Below, in pieces: positions 38,415 through 48,400 of a stretch of DNA of 64,000 bases. Position numbers and translations under genes: made by a program. Position 1 is the first letter of the stretch. Each line of letters begins with the position of its first letter. A model generated the notes under the pieces. That model ran no database searches. It was given only the letters and a program-made list of their open reading frames with translations, and had not been told where the DNA came from. The stretch is from Pseudomonas pseudonitroreducens (lineage in GTDB: Bacteria > Pseudomonadota > Gammaproteobacteria > Pseudomonadales > Pseudomonadaceae): positions 248,001 to 312,000 of the forward strand of contig NZ_BQHJ01000009.1 of the NCBI RefSeq assembly GCF_021603645.1. Direction: 5' to 3'.

Positions 38415-40354
38415 GCACAACCACGCCCGCACAGGAAAGTCTGCAACTGGCCAAGCCTGATGGCGGCACCTCCAACGTCGAAAAGTACGAGTTCGAGCCG
38501 ATCAAGGGCTACCCGATGCTCAACTGGCGCGGCAAGCGTCCATTCACCTCGACGCAGTATTACCCGGCGCAGTTGAAGGAGGTCCACGGTGAAGAGGTGG
38601 ACGGCTGGCGCAACAAGATTTTTTGGGGCGACAACCTGCAGGTGATGAGCCACCTTCTTAAGGAGTTCAGGGGCAAGATCGATCTGATCTACATTGATCC
38701 GCCATTCGATTCAGGCGCTGATTACCGTAGGAAGGTTGTGGTCAAAGGTAAGACTACAACCGCCGATCAGCTTGCCTTCGAAGAGAAGCAATACGGCGAT
38801 ATTTGGTCAAACGACGAGTATCTCCAGTTCATGTACGAACGCCTCACAGTGCTTCGAGAGTTGCTGTCACCGCAAGGAAGCATCTTCTTACACTGCGATC
38901 CTCGCAGAAGCCACTACCTGAAGATATGTCTCGACGAAATCTTCGGGCGCGAGTCGTTTATCAATGAAATTATCTGGAAGCGTTCTGGCGTGCATGCTTC
39001 AACGCGTGGATTCGGCCCCGTTCATGACGTCATTCTGTTTTACGGTAAAAAATCAGACTTTACTTGGTACCCACAATACGCCCCCTACGATGACGATTAC
39101 ATCGAAGGGTGGTTCAAGAAAACAGATGAGACAGGTCGTAAATATGGGCTGGTGGTGCTATCTGCACCAGGAGAGAGGCAAGGAACGAAAGCTCATTATG
39201 CAATTAATGGACGATTCCCGCCGACGGGCAGGCATTGGGCTATCACAGAGGACTCGTTCAATGACCTGTTATCAAAGGGACTGATCGAGTTCTCTTCTAC
39301 CGGCGTTCCTTATGTAAGGAAATACCTCGATGAGAGTAAAGGGATACCAGTAAACGATATTTGGACGGATACAGGTCACATCAAGTCGCAATCGAAAGAA
39401 AATGTTGAGTATCCGACTCAGAAACCTGAGCGCTTACTTGAGCGAGTTATTCAAGCAGCGACGGCACCGGGGGCAATCGTTTTTGACTGTTTTATGGGCT
39501 CCGGCACCACACAGTCTGTGGCGATGAAGCTAGGTCGCCGCTTCATTGGTGCAGATATCAATTTGGGCGCTATCCAAACGACGACAAAGCGCTTGATTAA
39601 AGTGGCTGATGAGTTGCGCCAAAATTCTCTCGACCAGACAGATAAGCATTACACCGGGTTCGAGCTTCACAACGTCAACCACTACGATATCTTCCGTAAC
39701 CCGGTTCAGGCCAAAGAGCTGCTGCTCGAGGCGCTGGAAGTACAGAAGCTTGAGTTCTCTACTGTGTTTGAGGGAGAGAAGGATGGGCGCATGGTCAAGA
39801 TCATGCCCGTCAACCGCATCGCCACACGCGCCGACCTGAACGAGCTGATCGCGGGCTTCGACTACAAGGCCTGGGAACGCAAACAGAACGAAAGCCCGAA
39901 CCGTCCGGTCGAGAAGATCACCCTCGTCTGTATGGGCCACGAGCCAGATTTAGCCGCGCAATTGGAACTGGCCGCAATGCCGTTCAAGATCGACGTCGAA
40001 GTGGTGGACATTCTGCGCGACAAGGCCAATCTGGAGTTCAAGCGCGATTCGCAAGCCAAGGTCGGCATCAAGAACGGTGAGCTGATCATCGAGCGGTTCT
40101 ACCCGATGAACCTGCTGCAAAAGCTCTCGCTGCAGAAAGAGTCGGTTGAGGACTGGAAGGAGCTGGTCGAGTCGGTGCTGATCGACTGGAACTACGACGG
40201 TGCGGTGCTGCAACCGACGGTGGTGGACATTCCGGGCAAAACCGAGATGGTCAGTGGCGTGTACAAGGTGCCGGCCGACGCGGGCACCATTCGTGTGAAG
40301 ATCACTGACCTGCTCTCGGAGTCGTGGGAAGGGAGTGCCAGCAATGGCGACTAA
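38411..40354 (+). CDS. Type III-like DNA methyltransferase (Mod)
   Basis: This 647-residue beta-class amino-methyltransferase (N6-adenine or N4-cytosine) has the catalytic motif DLIYIDPPFDSGADY near residue 100 and the SAM motif FDCFMGSGTTQSVAM near residue 360. This order and size fit type III Mod subunits. The C-terminal 200 residues are unlike other methyltransferases and probably serve target recognition or Res binding. It overlaps both neighbours: four bases with the UvrD-nuclease and 11 bases with the Res-like gene, so the three are co-translated. The expected role is self-DNA modification; the recognition sequence is unknown. Confidence 0.9.
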   Translation: MSTTTPAQESLQLAKPDGGTSNVEKYEFEPIKGYPMLNWRGKRPFTSTQYYPAQLKEVHGEEVDGWRNKIFWGDNLQVMSHLLKEFRGKIDLIYIDPPFDSGADYRRKVVVKGKTTTADQLAFEEKQYGDIWSNDEYLQFMYERLTVLRELLSPQGSIFLHCDPRRSHYLKICLDEIFGRESFINEIIWKRSGVHASTRGFGPVHDVILFYGKKSDFTWYPQYAPYDDDYIEGWFKKTDETGRKYGLVVLSAPGERQGTKAHYAINGRFPPTGRHWAITEDSFNDLLSKGLIEFSSTGVPYVRKYLDESKGIPVNDIWTDTGHIKSQSKENVEYPTQKPERLLERVIQAATAPGAIVFDCFMGSGTTQSVAMKLGRRFIGADINLGAIQTTTKRLIKVADELRQNSLDQTDKHYTGFELHNVNHYDIFRNPVQAKELLLEALEVQKLEFSTVFEGEKDGRMVKIMPVNRIATRADLNELIAGFDYKAWERKQNESPNRPVEKITLVCMGHEPDLAAQLELAAMPFKIDVEVVDILRDKANLEFKRDSQAKVGIKNGELIIERFYPMNLLQKLSLQKESVEDWKELVESVLIDWNYDGAVLQPTVVDIPGKTEMVSGVYKVPADAGTIRVKITDLLSESWEGSASNGD

Positions 40355-43028
40355 ACGCGCAGCCAAGGCGGTGAGCGCGTCGCTCGACTTCGCCTTCTTC
40401 CAGTTTCTCTGGCAGTTCTATCAGGCCAACCGAGGCGCGATCCGCACACACTACAAGGAGCTGACGCGCAAGTTTCTCGACTTCAACAACCCGGATAAAA
40501 ACCCCAAGGCCTTCCTCCGTCAGCCTCAGTTCGAGGCGTTGGAAACCTACGTCTTCCTCAAGGAGTTCCTCGGCAACGCCAAGGTTGAGGAAATCTTCCA
40601 GCAGTGGTTCGAGAAGCAAGGCCGCTTCGCAGAGCGTGCCGAGGGTGGTGTGGTCTCCGGCAGCGCGGGCCAAGTGGGCTTGTTCGATGCTGTCACGCAG
40701 GATCAGTACAAGGCCGTGTTCGCGGCAATGCGCAAAAACTCCCGCGCCTACCCGAACTACATCTTCGCTCTGACGATGGGCACCGGTAAAACTATCCTGA
40801 TGGCGACCTGCATCTTCTACGAGTTCCTGCTGGGCAACAAATTCGAGAAAGACACGCGCTACTGCCACAACGCGCTGGTGTTCGCACCGGACAAAACCGT
40901 GCTGCAGTCTCTAAAGGAGATCGAGGCGTTTGACCTGACCCGTGTAGTGCCGCCGGAGTACGTCAACTTCCTGACCACGCACCTACGCTTTCACTTCCTC
41001 GAAGAAGCGGGCACCTCTCTGGACGCGCTGGATCGCTCGCGCTTCAACATCATCGTTTCCAACACGCAGAAGATCATCCTCAAGCGTAAACACAAGGAAA
41101 AAACCTCTGTCGATAAGCTGTTTGGTGCCACCGGCGAAACACTATCTGCCACCGGTGTCTATGCCGATGCCGCCGACCTCTACAACTTCGACCAGCCGGA
41201 AGAAGAAGGCGAGCTGACTACCAACCAGCGCTTCGAAAAGCTGCGCCGTCTGGAGCAACTTGGCATCTACGTTGACGAGGCCCACCACGCCTTCGGCAAG
41301 ACTCTGGCCAAGGACATGGGCGTCGGCGCGAAGGAAACGGACACCAGCCTGCGTACCACCATCGACATCCTGGCAGCCAGTCTGAACGCGGCGGGTACGC
41401 GGGTGGTGGCCTGCTACAACTACACCGGTACACCCTACGTGGGGCGCGAAGTGCTGCCTGAGGTCGTCTACGCATACGGCTTGAAGGAAGCCATCGACAA
41501 AGGTTTCCTCAAGAAGGTGACGTTGCACGGTTACGCCAATACTCGCACCGACGAATTTGTCGACATTGCCATCGAAAACTTCCTGAAAGAGTCTGGCGAG
41601 CTGCGTCCGGAAGGCTTGCTCCCCAAGCTGGCATTCTTCGCTGCCACCGTGGAGGAACTGATGGGAGAGCTGAAGCCAGCCGTCGAGCGCGTGCTGCTCA
41701 AGTATGGGATCCCGACGTCACGCATCTTGGTCAACGTGGGTGACAGCAAAATCACCACCAACGACGACATCCGCGAGTTCAATCGACTAGACACTGAAGG
41801 CTCGGAAAAACAGTTCATCCTTCTGGTAAACAAAGGCCGTGAAGGCTGGAACTGCCGCTCGCTGTTCGGTGTCGGGCTGTTCCGTGAGCCCAAGTCCAAG
41901 GTGTTTGTGCTGCAGGCCACCATGCGCTGCTTGCGCGCAATCGGCGAGGCCCAGCATACCGGCCACGTCTTCCTCTCGGGCGACAACCTCAACACGCTCA
42001 ACGACGAGCTGCAGCAGAACTTCCACATCAGCGCTGACGAGCTCCAAAGGACCGGCAAGGACAAGGAGCGTGTGGAGGTGCGCGTGGTCGAGCCCCCAGT
42101 CAAGATCAAGCTGGTGCGCGTGCGAAAGCTCTATCAGATGCGCGAAAAGCAACCGGCTCAAGGGCAGGAGTTAATACCCGAACGATCCAGCCGAGAAAAA
42201 TGGAACGTGCTGGTCGAAAAATACCGGCTCATTGAAACGCAGCAAGACGGCCTGACCGCCGCCGATGCTGCGCGTGCCTCTGGTAGCCGCACTTTCGACC
42301 TCACTGCCCGCCGTGAGAAGCGCACTTTCTCGCCCATGACACTGGTGGCCGAGGTGTCGCGCTATCTCAACCGAAGCCCCTTGGAGATTGAGGAGCTGCT
42401 CGCAGCGACGAAGGAAGGGGCCTCCGAACTGGTGGCCATCACCAACGAGTTCAACGAGCTGCTCTACGACGAGATCATCCCGCGCTTGTTCCGCCTGCTG
42501 TTTGATCTTGATGAGTACGAGAAGAAGGACGAGTACGAGGTCGATCTGATCAAGATGCCTACCAACGGCTACTACGAGGTGTCGGCGGCCAAGGACAAGA
42601 TCGTGCGGATGCACGACATGCAGATCAGGGACGAGGAGCGCACCAAGAGCTTCCACCTCGACACCTACTGCTTCGACTCCGGCTCGGAGAACTGGTTGTT
42701 CTGGGATCTGCTGCGAGAGGAGCGTGTGAGGAAAATCTACTTCACCGGAATGCTGACGCACGGCCAGTCCGATTTCTTCATCCAGTACATCGACCCTGAC
42801 TCGCGTACCGTGCGTAGTTACTACCCCGATTTCATCTTCCAGCGCGAAGAGCCGGATGGCAGCCTGAAGTATGTCATCGTCGAAGTGAAGGCTGACAATC
42901 AAATTGAGGATGCCATCGTGCAGGCGAAGAAGGACTTTGCGCAGCAGATTGCGGTGGCTAGTGGTATGGAGTACCGCATTCTTAAGTCCTCAGATGCGGA
43001 TAAGCGGCATTTCCGGATGTTGCTGTAG
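40344..43028 (+). CDS. Type III-like restriction subunit (SF2 helicase with PD-(D/E)XK nuclease)
   Basis: This 894-residue protein has an SF2 translocase: Walker A LTMGTGKTILMATC near residue 150, DEAHHAFGK near 310, YTGTPYVGR near 365, and the late motif ATMRCLRAIGEA near 530. The C-terminal nuclease has PDFIFQREEP and VIVEVKADNQ (PD...ExK) near residue 840, as in Res subunits. The ATG at 40344 has GGGAG upstream. With Mod it would form a restriction complex cutting unmodified foreign DNA. The UvrD-nuclease in the same operon is not part of a classical type III set. Confidence 0.88.
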   Translation: MATKRAAKAVSASLDFAFFQFLWQFYQANRGAIRTHYKELTRKFLDFNNPDKNPKAFLRQPQFEALETYVFLKEFLGNAKVEEIFQQWFEKQGRFAERAEGGVVSGSAGQVGLFDAVTQDQYKAVFAAMRKNSRAYPNYIFALTMGTGKTILMATCIFYEFLLGNKFEKDTRYCHNALVFAPDKTVLQSLKEIEAFDLTRVVPPEYVNFLTTHLRFHFLEEAGTSLDALDRSRFNIIVSNTQKIILKRKHKEKTSVDKLFGATGETLSATGVYADAADLYNFDQPEEEGELTTNQRFEKLRRLEQLGIYVDEAHHAFGKTLAKDMGVGAKETDTSLRTTIDILAASLNAAGTRVVACYNYTGTPYVGREVLPEVVYAYGLKEAIDKGFLKKVTLHGYANTRTDEFVDIAIENFLKESGELRPEGLLPKLAFFAATVEELMGELKPAVERVLLKYGIPTSRILVNVGDSKITTNDDIREFNRLDTEGSEKQFILLVNKGREGWNCRSLFGVGLFREPKSKVFVLQATMRCLRAIGEAQHTGHVFLSGDNLNTLNDELQQNFHISADELQRTGKDKERVEVRVVEPPVKIKLVRVRKLYQMREKQPAQGQELIPERSSREKWNVLVEKYRLIETQQDGLTAADAARASGSRTFDLTARREKRTFSPMTLVAEVSRYLNRSPLEIEELLAATKEGASELVAITNEFNELLYDEIIPRLFRLLFDLDEYEKKDEYEVDLIKMPTNGYYEVSAAKDKIVRMHDMQIRDEERTKSFHLDTYCFDSGSENWLFWDLLREERVRKIYFTGMLTHGQSDFFIQYIDPDSRTVRSYYPDFIFQREEPDGSLKYVIVEVKADNQIEDAIVQAKKDFAQQIAVASGMEYRILKSSDADKRHFRMLL

Positions 43029-43130
43029 GCAATCGACGGAGAAAGAGCTGAAAGACAGACGCCGCCCTAGAAGGGACTCTGATCCGGGGTTATTCTCCAG
43101 ATCATAAATGCGCTTGCCAACACTAAAGCT

Positions 43131-43161
43131 CAGGCCGTCACCCATAAGGGTTGACGGCCTG
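43131..43161. terminator. Hairpin between convergent genes
   Basis: CAGGCCGTCA and TGACGGCCTG pair around an 11-base loop in the 168-base gap between the Res-like gene and the methyltransferase-Mrr fusion. No T-run follows; a weak or factor-dependent terminator is possible. Confidence 0.5.
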
Positions 43162-43196
43162 GGGTGCATTGTGACGCGCATTAATTCAAAAAAATA

Positions 43197-44939
43197 CTAA
43201 AAGAGATCCTTCTGAATCTGCTTCTTTTGTTCTCTTCTGGCTTTCTTAAAGGTTACGCCGCCGCCACCCAAGTCTGGGTACAAGGGGCGCTGTAAGCCTT
43301 TTAGTAGTGAATCTATTGTCAGAATTTGAATTTTTGGGAAATTCTTTTTTGTTGCTTTGCTTTCATAGAATCCAGCCTTTGTTGCTTCTGATAACATCTG
43401 CTTAGTTGCTTCAGAGAGTGTAACAAATAAGCCGATGGCCGCATTCTCTCGTTCAACTACATGTGCGAGTTCGCGGATCATGTTGACTCTTATGTTATTT
43501 CCACCCTTAATGCTAACGATTATTTTTTTTGCGGCTATTTTGTCATCTTGGAAGTATATTAAACCGTCAATACCGCCGTCTGCGCCTTTCTTTTTTCCTT
43601 GGTAAGGTTGAGCATTAACCAGAGAGCATGCCCACCATTGGAACTGGTATTTATCTCGCAGGGCTAGGTCGCGTGCAGACTCAATGTCTTTCGGTGTTCC
43701 ATGTACATCAAAGACAGCTTGCGGAAATGCGTCCCGTAATCTCTTCTCTATGAGACTGATTGATAGATGCGTTATGTCTATTCCAATCCACTTTCTTTCC
43801 AGCTTCTCTGCAGCATGCACTGCCGTTCCACATCCGCAGAATGGGTCAAGAACAACATCTCCTGGTTTGCTTGATGCGGCAATGATTCGCTCCAATAAAC
43901 TGATCGGCTTTTGAGTGGGGTACCCTAATCTTTCCTGATCCTTCGGTTTTAGCCAAGATACATCCGCATCAATGCCTTCTTCGGTGCCAAATACAGTTCC
44001 TTCTGTGTAGGGCTGAAATGCCCAAATGTCAGGGGCTGCCGGCCCATCCGTTGGCCTAATTCCCCTTTCGTAGATCGGCCATGCCGAACCTTCTTCAATC
44101 TTTATATAGCCTGCTTCAAAGAGGGCATTAAGTTTTTGTATTTGGTCTAGCCCTGTCGGATCAATGCCAGAGTCTTCCCAGAGCGCTCCTGGAATTGCCC
44201 AGTGCCTACCTTTGGCAGTTGGGTCAAATCCTTTCCACACCTTTCCAGATTTTCCATTACGTGTTCCGGCGCCTGTCAGAACATTTCCGTAGTAATTTGT
44301 TCTCCAGCCACCAGAACCGTTTGGCACAAAATTGTCCGTCACGTGTTTTTTCATGTACGGGCGTTTCGGGTAGTTCCATGTGTAGTTTCGAGGGTTCTTT
44401 GTGAAGAAAAAAATCGTGTCGTGAATAGGTGCCCAGCGCGATGCTTTGTTGTGTGAGCCAGTTCTGCGCCAAATGATTTCACTTTGAAAGCAATCAGGCG
44501 AAAAAACAGCGTCCAAAACAATTTTTAGGTAATGACTCGCGGTTGGGTCGCAATGTAAATATAGACTACCCTCTGGCTTCAAAACTCGATGAAGCTCTAG
44601 TAGTCGATTTGCCATCATGACCAAATAGGCCATCATGTCATTTTTCCCAAGGAATTTGCTCAGCGCGTCGATAACTTTAGATACTTCTATGTTTGGCTGA
44701 TTGAGTATTTCTGAAAACTCCCTCTCTGCTTCTTGCCCCCAGTGCCATGTATCTTCAAATGCTTCTACTTGAGCTGTTGGAGAATCGCCTTTTGGGCTCT
44801 TGAATAGCACGTTGTAGTTTGCATTGCTGTTGAATGGGGGGTCCAGATAGATCAGGTCAACGCTTTCGTCTTGAATTTCTTCTCTGAGAACTTCAAGATT
44901 GTCACCGTAAAATAGGCTATTCGTTTTTGGGCCCTTCAT
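43197..44939 (-). CDS. DNA methyltransferase fused to an Mrr-like endonuclease
   Basis: This 580-residue single-chain protein has residues 1-400 as a beta-class methyltransferase (DLIYLDPPFNSNANY near 35, DVVLDPFCGCGTAVHAAEKL near 355). Residues 425-560 form a restriction-endonuclease-like domain with GADGGIDGLIYF and KKIIVSIKGGNN, then a helical REase tail (AIGLFVTLSEATKQML). It may modify and cut with one chain, or the nuclease half may be modification-dependent. The gene is clearly richer in A+T than its neighbours and uses rarer codons, suggesting a separate origin. The ATG at 44939 has GGAGAG upstream; an earlier in-frame ATG is less supported. It is related to the Mod gene and convergent with that operon. 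Confidence 0.85.
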   Translation of the reverse strand: MKGPKTNSLFYGDNLEVLREEIQDESVDLIYLDPPFNSNANYNVLFKSPKGDSPTAQVEAFEDTWHWGQEAEREFSEILNQPNIEVSKVIDALSKFLGKNDMMAYLVMMANRLLELHRVLKPEGSLYLHCDPTASHYLKIVLDAVFSPDCFQSEIIWRRTGSHNKASRWAPIHDTIFFFTKNPRNYTWNYPKRPYMKKHVTDNFVPNGSGGWRTNYYGNVLTGAGTRNGKSGKVWKGFDPTAKGRHWAIPGALWEDSGIDPTGLDQIQKLNALFEAGYIKIEEGSAWPIYERGIRPTDGPAAPDIWAFQPYTEGTVFGTEEGIDADVSWLKPKDQERLGYPTQKPISLLERIIAASSKPGDVVLDPFCGCGTAVHAAEKLERKWIGIDITHLSISLIEKRLRDAFPQAVFDVHGTPKDIESARDLALRDKYQFQWWACSLVNAQPYQGKKKGADGGIDGLIYFQDDKIAAKKIIVSIKGGNNIRVNMIRELAHVVERENAAIGLFVTLSEATKQMLSEATKAGFYESKATKKNFPKIQILTIDSLLKGLQRPLYPDLGGGGVTFKKARREQKKQIQKDLF

Positions 44940-45106
44940 GCAGCTCTCCATTTTCTATAGCTTGCACTTATACTCTACCAAATTCATTGCGTCTTTGCTC
45001 GTTGGTAATGGTCATTTACTCAATTTTAACTGGTTTGAGTATCGCCGGGTAGGTTGGTTGTTTCTACTGCATGATGATGGTGCTTAGTTTTTATAAGGTA
45101 TTTATG

Positions 45107-45319
45107 ATGACAATTATTCGGTTCAGATATTTTATTGAGATAATAGGCCTGGCACGGTCAACAATTGATAAGCTCATTGGCGCTGGCGAGTTCCCAAGAC
45201 CTGTTCCGCTACTTGGGCTTAGTCTCGGCTGGGTCGAACGCGAGGTCCAAAAGTGGATTCAAGCCAGGATTGCGCAGCGAGATCGCGACTCATCGACACT
45301 CTCACCAAGCAATGAATAG
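45107..45319 (+). CDS. AlpA-like transcriptional regulator, copy 1
   Basis: This 70-residue helix-turn-helix protein of the AlpA/phage regulator family has RFRYFIEIIGLARSTIDKLI (recognition region), then GEFPRPVPL and GWVEREVQKWI. AlpA proteins activate genes of cryptic prophages and islands. Two ATGs (45104 and 45107) are possible starts. It lies 112 bases before the 1709-residue helicase fusion and may control it. It is clearly homologous to the copy at 59945-60154. Confidence 0.82.
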   Translation: MTIIRFRYFIEIIGLARSTIDKLIGAGEFPRPVPLLGLSLGWVEREVQKWIQARIAQRDRDSSTLSPSNE

Positions 45320-45431
45320 CATTCCCAATGCGTAATCATCCAAACCTATCCCGAGCGCTAGGCTTTTGTTGGTGGCGTTTTGCCTTTAGAGTACAGATTG
45401 GCAATTTGCAGCAGCAAGGATCGCGCCCTGG

Positions 45432-48400
45432 ATGTCATCAGTTCACCAGCCCAAGAGCTTGGTTATCGACCTGGAAGTTGCCCCCGGCAAGGACGGGCAA
45501 CCAGACCGTATCTTCAAGGTTGGGGCTATACGCCCTGATCTGAGCGTTGAGCTTGATCGCAAGGTCTCCAAGAATCTTGCGGAGGTGCTGAGTGATGTCG
45601 ATGCTTTGGCTGACGGTGCCAGCTTTGTTCTGGGCCACAATGTCATCGAACATGATCTGCCAATCTTGAAGCAGCAGGCCTCAGCGCTGGCTCTGCATGC
45701 GCTCCCAGTGATCGACACGCTACGGCTTTCCCCGCTGGCCTTCCCGCAAAACCCCTATCACCGACTAGTCAAAGACTACAAGCTCATCCGTGACAGCCTT
45801 AACTCCCCCCTCGCTGACTGTCGTTCCACGCTGGTTTTGTTCAAGGACCAGCGTGCTGCTTTTACCCAGCTGAGCCAAACCAATCGTGCTGAGCTTCTGT
45901 GCTATCAGGCGTTGCTCGCGCCCAGCATCAAGAGTGACCTGGGATCCTTCTTTGCATCACTCACAGGTCAGGCCTCTGTGGCTATTTCGGATGTGCAAGC
46001 GCTCATCCCAGTCTTGCTGGCAGAAACCGATCCTTCGTTGGATCGTAATCTCAAGGTTTGTAGAACTCGATTGGAAGCTTTACTGCGGGACGATCTTGAG
46101 CAGAAGGATTTAAATCTGCCCTTGGCCTATGCCCTTGCGTGGTTGAGGGTGTCGGGGGGCAACTCTGTCCTTGCGCCTTGGGTGCGGCATCAGTTTCCTG
46201 CTGTTGGACGATTGATTACTGAGCTCCGGGATGTTCCCTGCGGCCGTTCAGATTGCCGCTACTGCTGCACGACCCACGATCCGCGCCATGAGCTGAAGCG
46301 CTACTTCGGCTTTGCTGATTTCCGCTACGAACGACCCGACAAAAGCCTGCAGCACGATGTGGTTCTCGCAGGTATGCAGGGCAGACATGTGCTCGCTATC
46401 CTGGCAACCGGTGGTGGTAAATCGCTGTGTTACCAACTACCGGCGCTGAATCGTTTTCATCGCAACGGCAGCCTAACCATCATCATTTCGCCTCTGCAGT
46501 CGCTGATGAAGGATCAGGTTGACGGGCTTCTTGAGCGAAATGTGCAGTGTGCTGCGACGCTCAATGGCCTGCTGACCATGCCTGAGCGTGCGGATGTGCT
46601 GGAGAAGGTCCAGATGGGCGATGTCGGCATTCTGCTGGTATCTCCTGAGCAGTTCCGCAACAAGGCTTTCCGGCGTGCGATACGCCAGCGCCAGATCGGC
46701 GCTTGGATTTTCGATGAGGCCCACTGCTTGTCGAAGTGGGGCAACGATTTCCGTCCGGATTACATGTACGCCTCGCGCTTCATTCGCGAGCACACAGGCA
46801 ATCAACTCCTGGCCCCCATTGGCTGCTTCACTGCAACGGCTAAGCCGGATGTGTTGGCTGATATCCGTGCGCATTTCAAGGAAGGCCTCGGGATTGAGTT
46901 TGATCAGTTCCTGGGGACTCATGAGCGGACGAATCTTAGCTTTGAAGTGCTGCCCTGCAGCCGTGGCGAGAAATGGCCCAGAACCCATCAGTTGCTTGAG
47001 GATCACCTCGGCGGCCAGGACGGTGGTGCGGTCGTTTTCGTTGCAAGTCGCAAGGGCGCTGAAGAGCTTTCAGAGTTTCTAGTCGGGCAGGGATGGCCGT
47101 GCCGCCATTTCCACGCCGGGATTGAACCCAATGACAAGAAGGATATCCAGGACGACTTCAAGGCTGGGCGGCTCCGCATCATCGTTGCCACCAATGCCTT
47201 TGGCATGGGCGTCGACAAGTCCGATATCCGCCTAGTAGTTCACGCAGACATTCCTGGTTCGCTGGAGAACTACCTTCAAGAGGCAGGCAGGGCAGGGCGT
47301 GACCAGGATGCAGCACGCTGTGTGCTGCTTTATGACTCGCGGGATATTGAGACCCAATTTGGGTTGTGCGAGCGCTCCAAGCTCAGCCTCCGTGACATCC
47401 AACAAATTCTCCGCAAGCTGCGTTTCGAGTATGCCAGGCGTAAGGGCGGCGAGCTGGTCATCACTGCCGGCGAGATTCTCATGGATGAGACCGTCGAGAC
47501 CTCGTTCGACGCTGATGACAATGATGCTGAAACCAAAGTGGTCACCGCGGTTGCCTGGCTAGAGCGGGGGCAATACCTTAAGCGAGAGGAAAACAGTACA
47601 CAGATTTTTCCGGCGCGCCTGAGTCTGAGCGAAGCGGACGCCGAGCAGCGTTTGCTTAAGGCCAATCTGTCGGAGCGGCGCCGTGAAGAGTTTGGCGCGA
47701 TTCTGAAATACCTTTACCAAGCCGACGCCGATGAGCGGGTGAATACGGACAACCTGATGTCGCTCACCAGCCTGACTTCTGAGGAAGTTGTTAGCACCCT
47801 CAAGCAGATGGAAGAGCTGGGCCTACTCGTCAACGACACCCAACTGACCGTATTGCTTCGTCACGGGGTGGTGGACGCCTCCATTCAACGCCTGGAGCAG
47901 ACCCTGGCATTAGAGGGAACGCTATTCGAGGTACTCAGCGAGCTGGCGCCAGATGCCGAGGATGGTAGTTGGCAGGATCTCAATCTCGCGGCACTGACGG
48001 CGGGGCTCAAAGCCAGACTAGAGCACGAGGATGTCATCCCGTTGCAAGTGCTTCGCCTGTTGCGCAGCCTCTCTCAAGATCGTGAAAGCAACAGTCAGCC
48101 GCGTAGCAGTTTTGAGCTCAAACAGGTCAATCACGATTACATCAAGTTGAAGATCCAAGGTAAGTACAGCTGGTCGCAGATTGAGCGTTTTGGTGAAAAG
48201 CGCCGAATCATTGCCAGCAAGCTGCTTCAGTTCTTGATTGGAAAGCTGGCGCCGGCCTCCAAGGGCAAGGATCTGATGGTGCAGTCCACCTTCGGTGAGT
48301 TGGTCGGTGTGATCGATTCGGATCTGGAGCTCTCCCAGGTCATCCCCCCGAACCAACGTCACAGAGCAATTGAGCATGTGCTGTTGTACCTGCACAAGCA

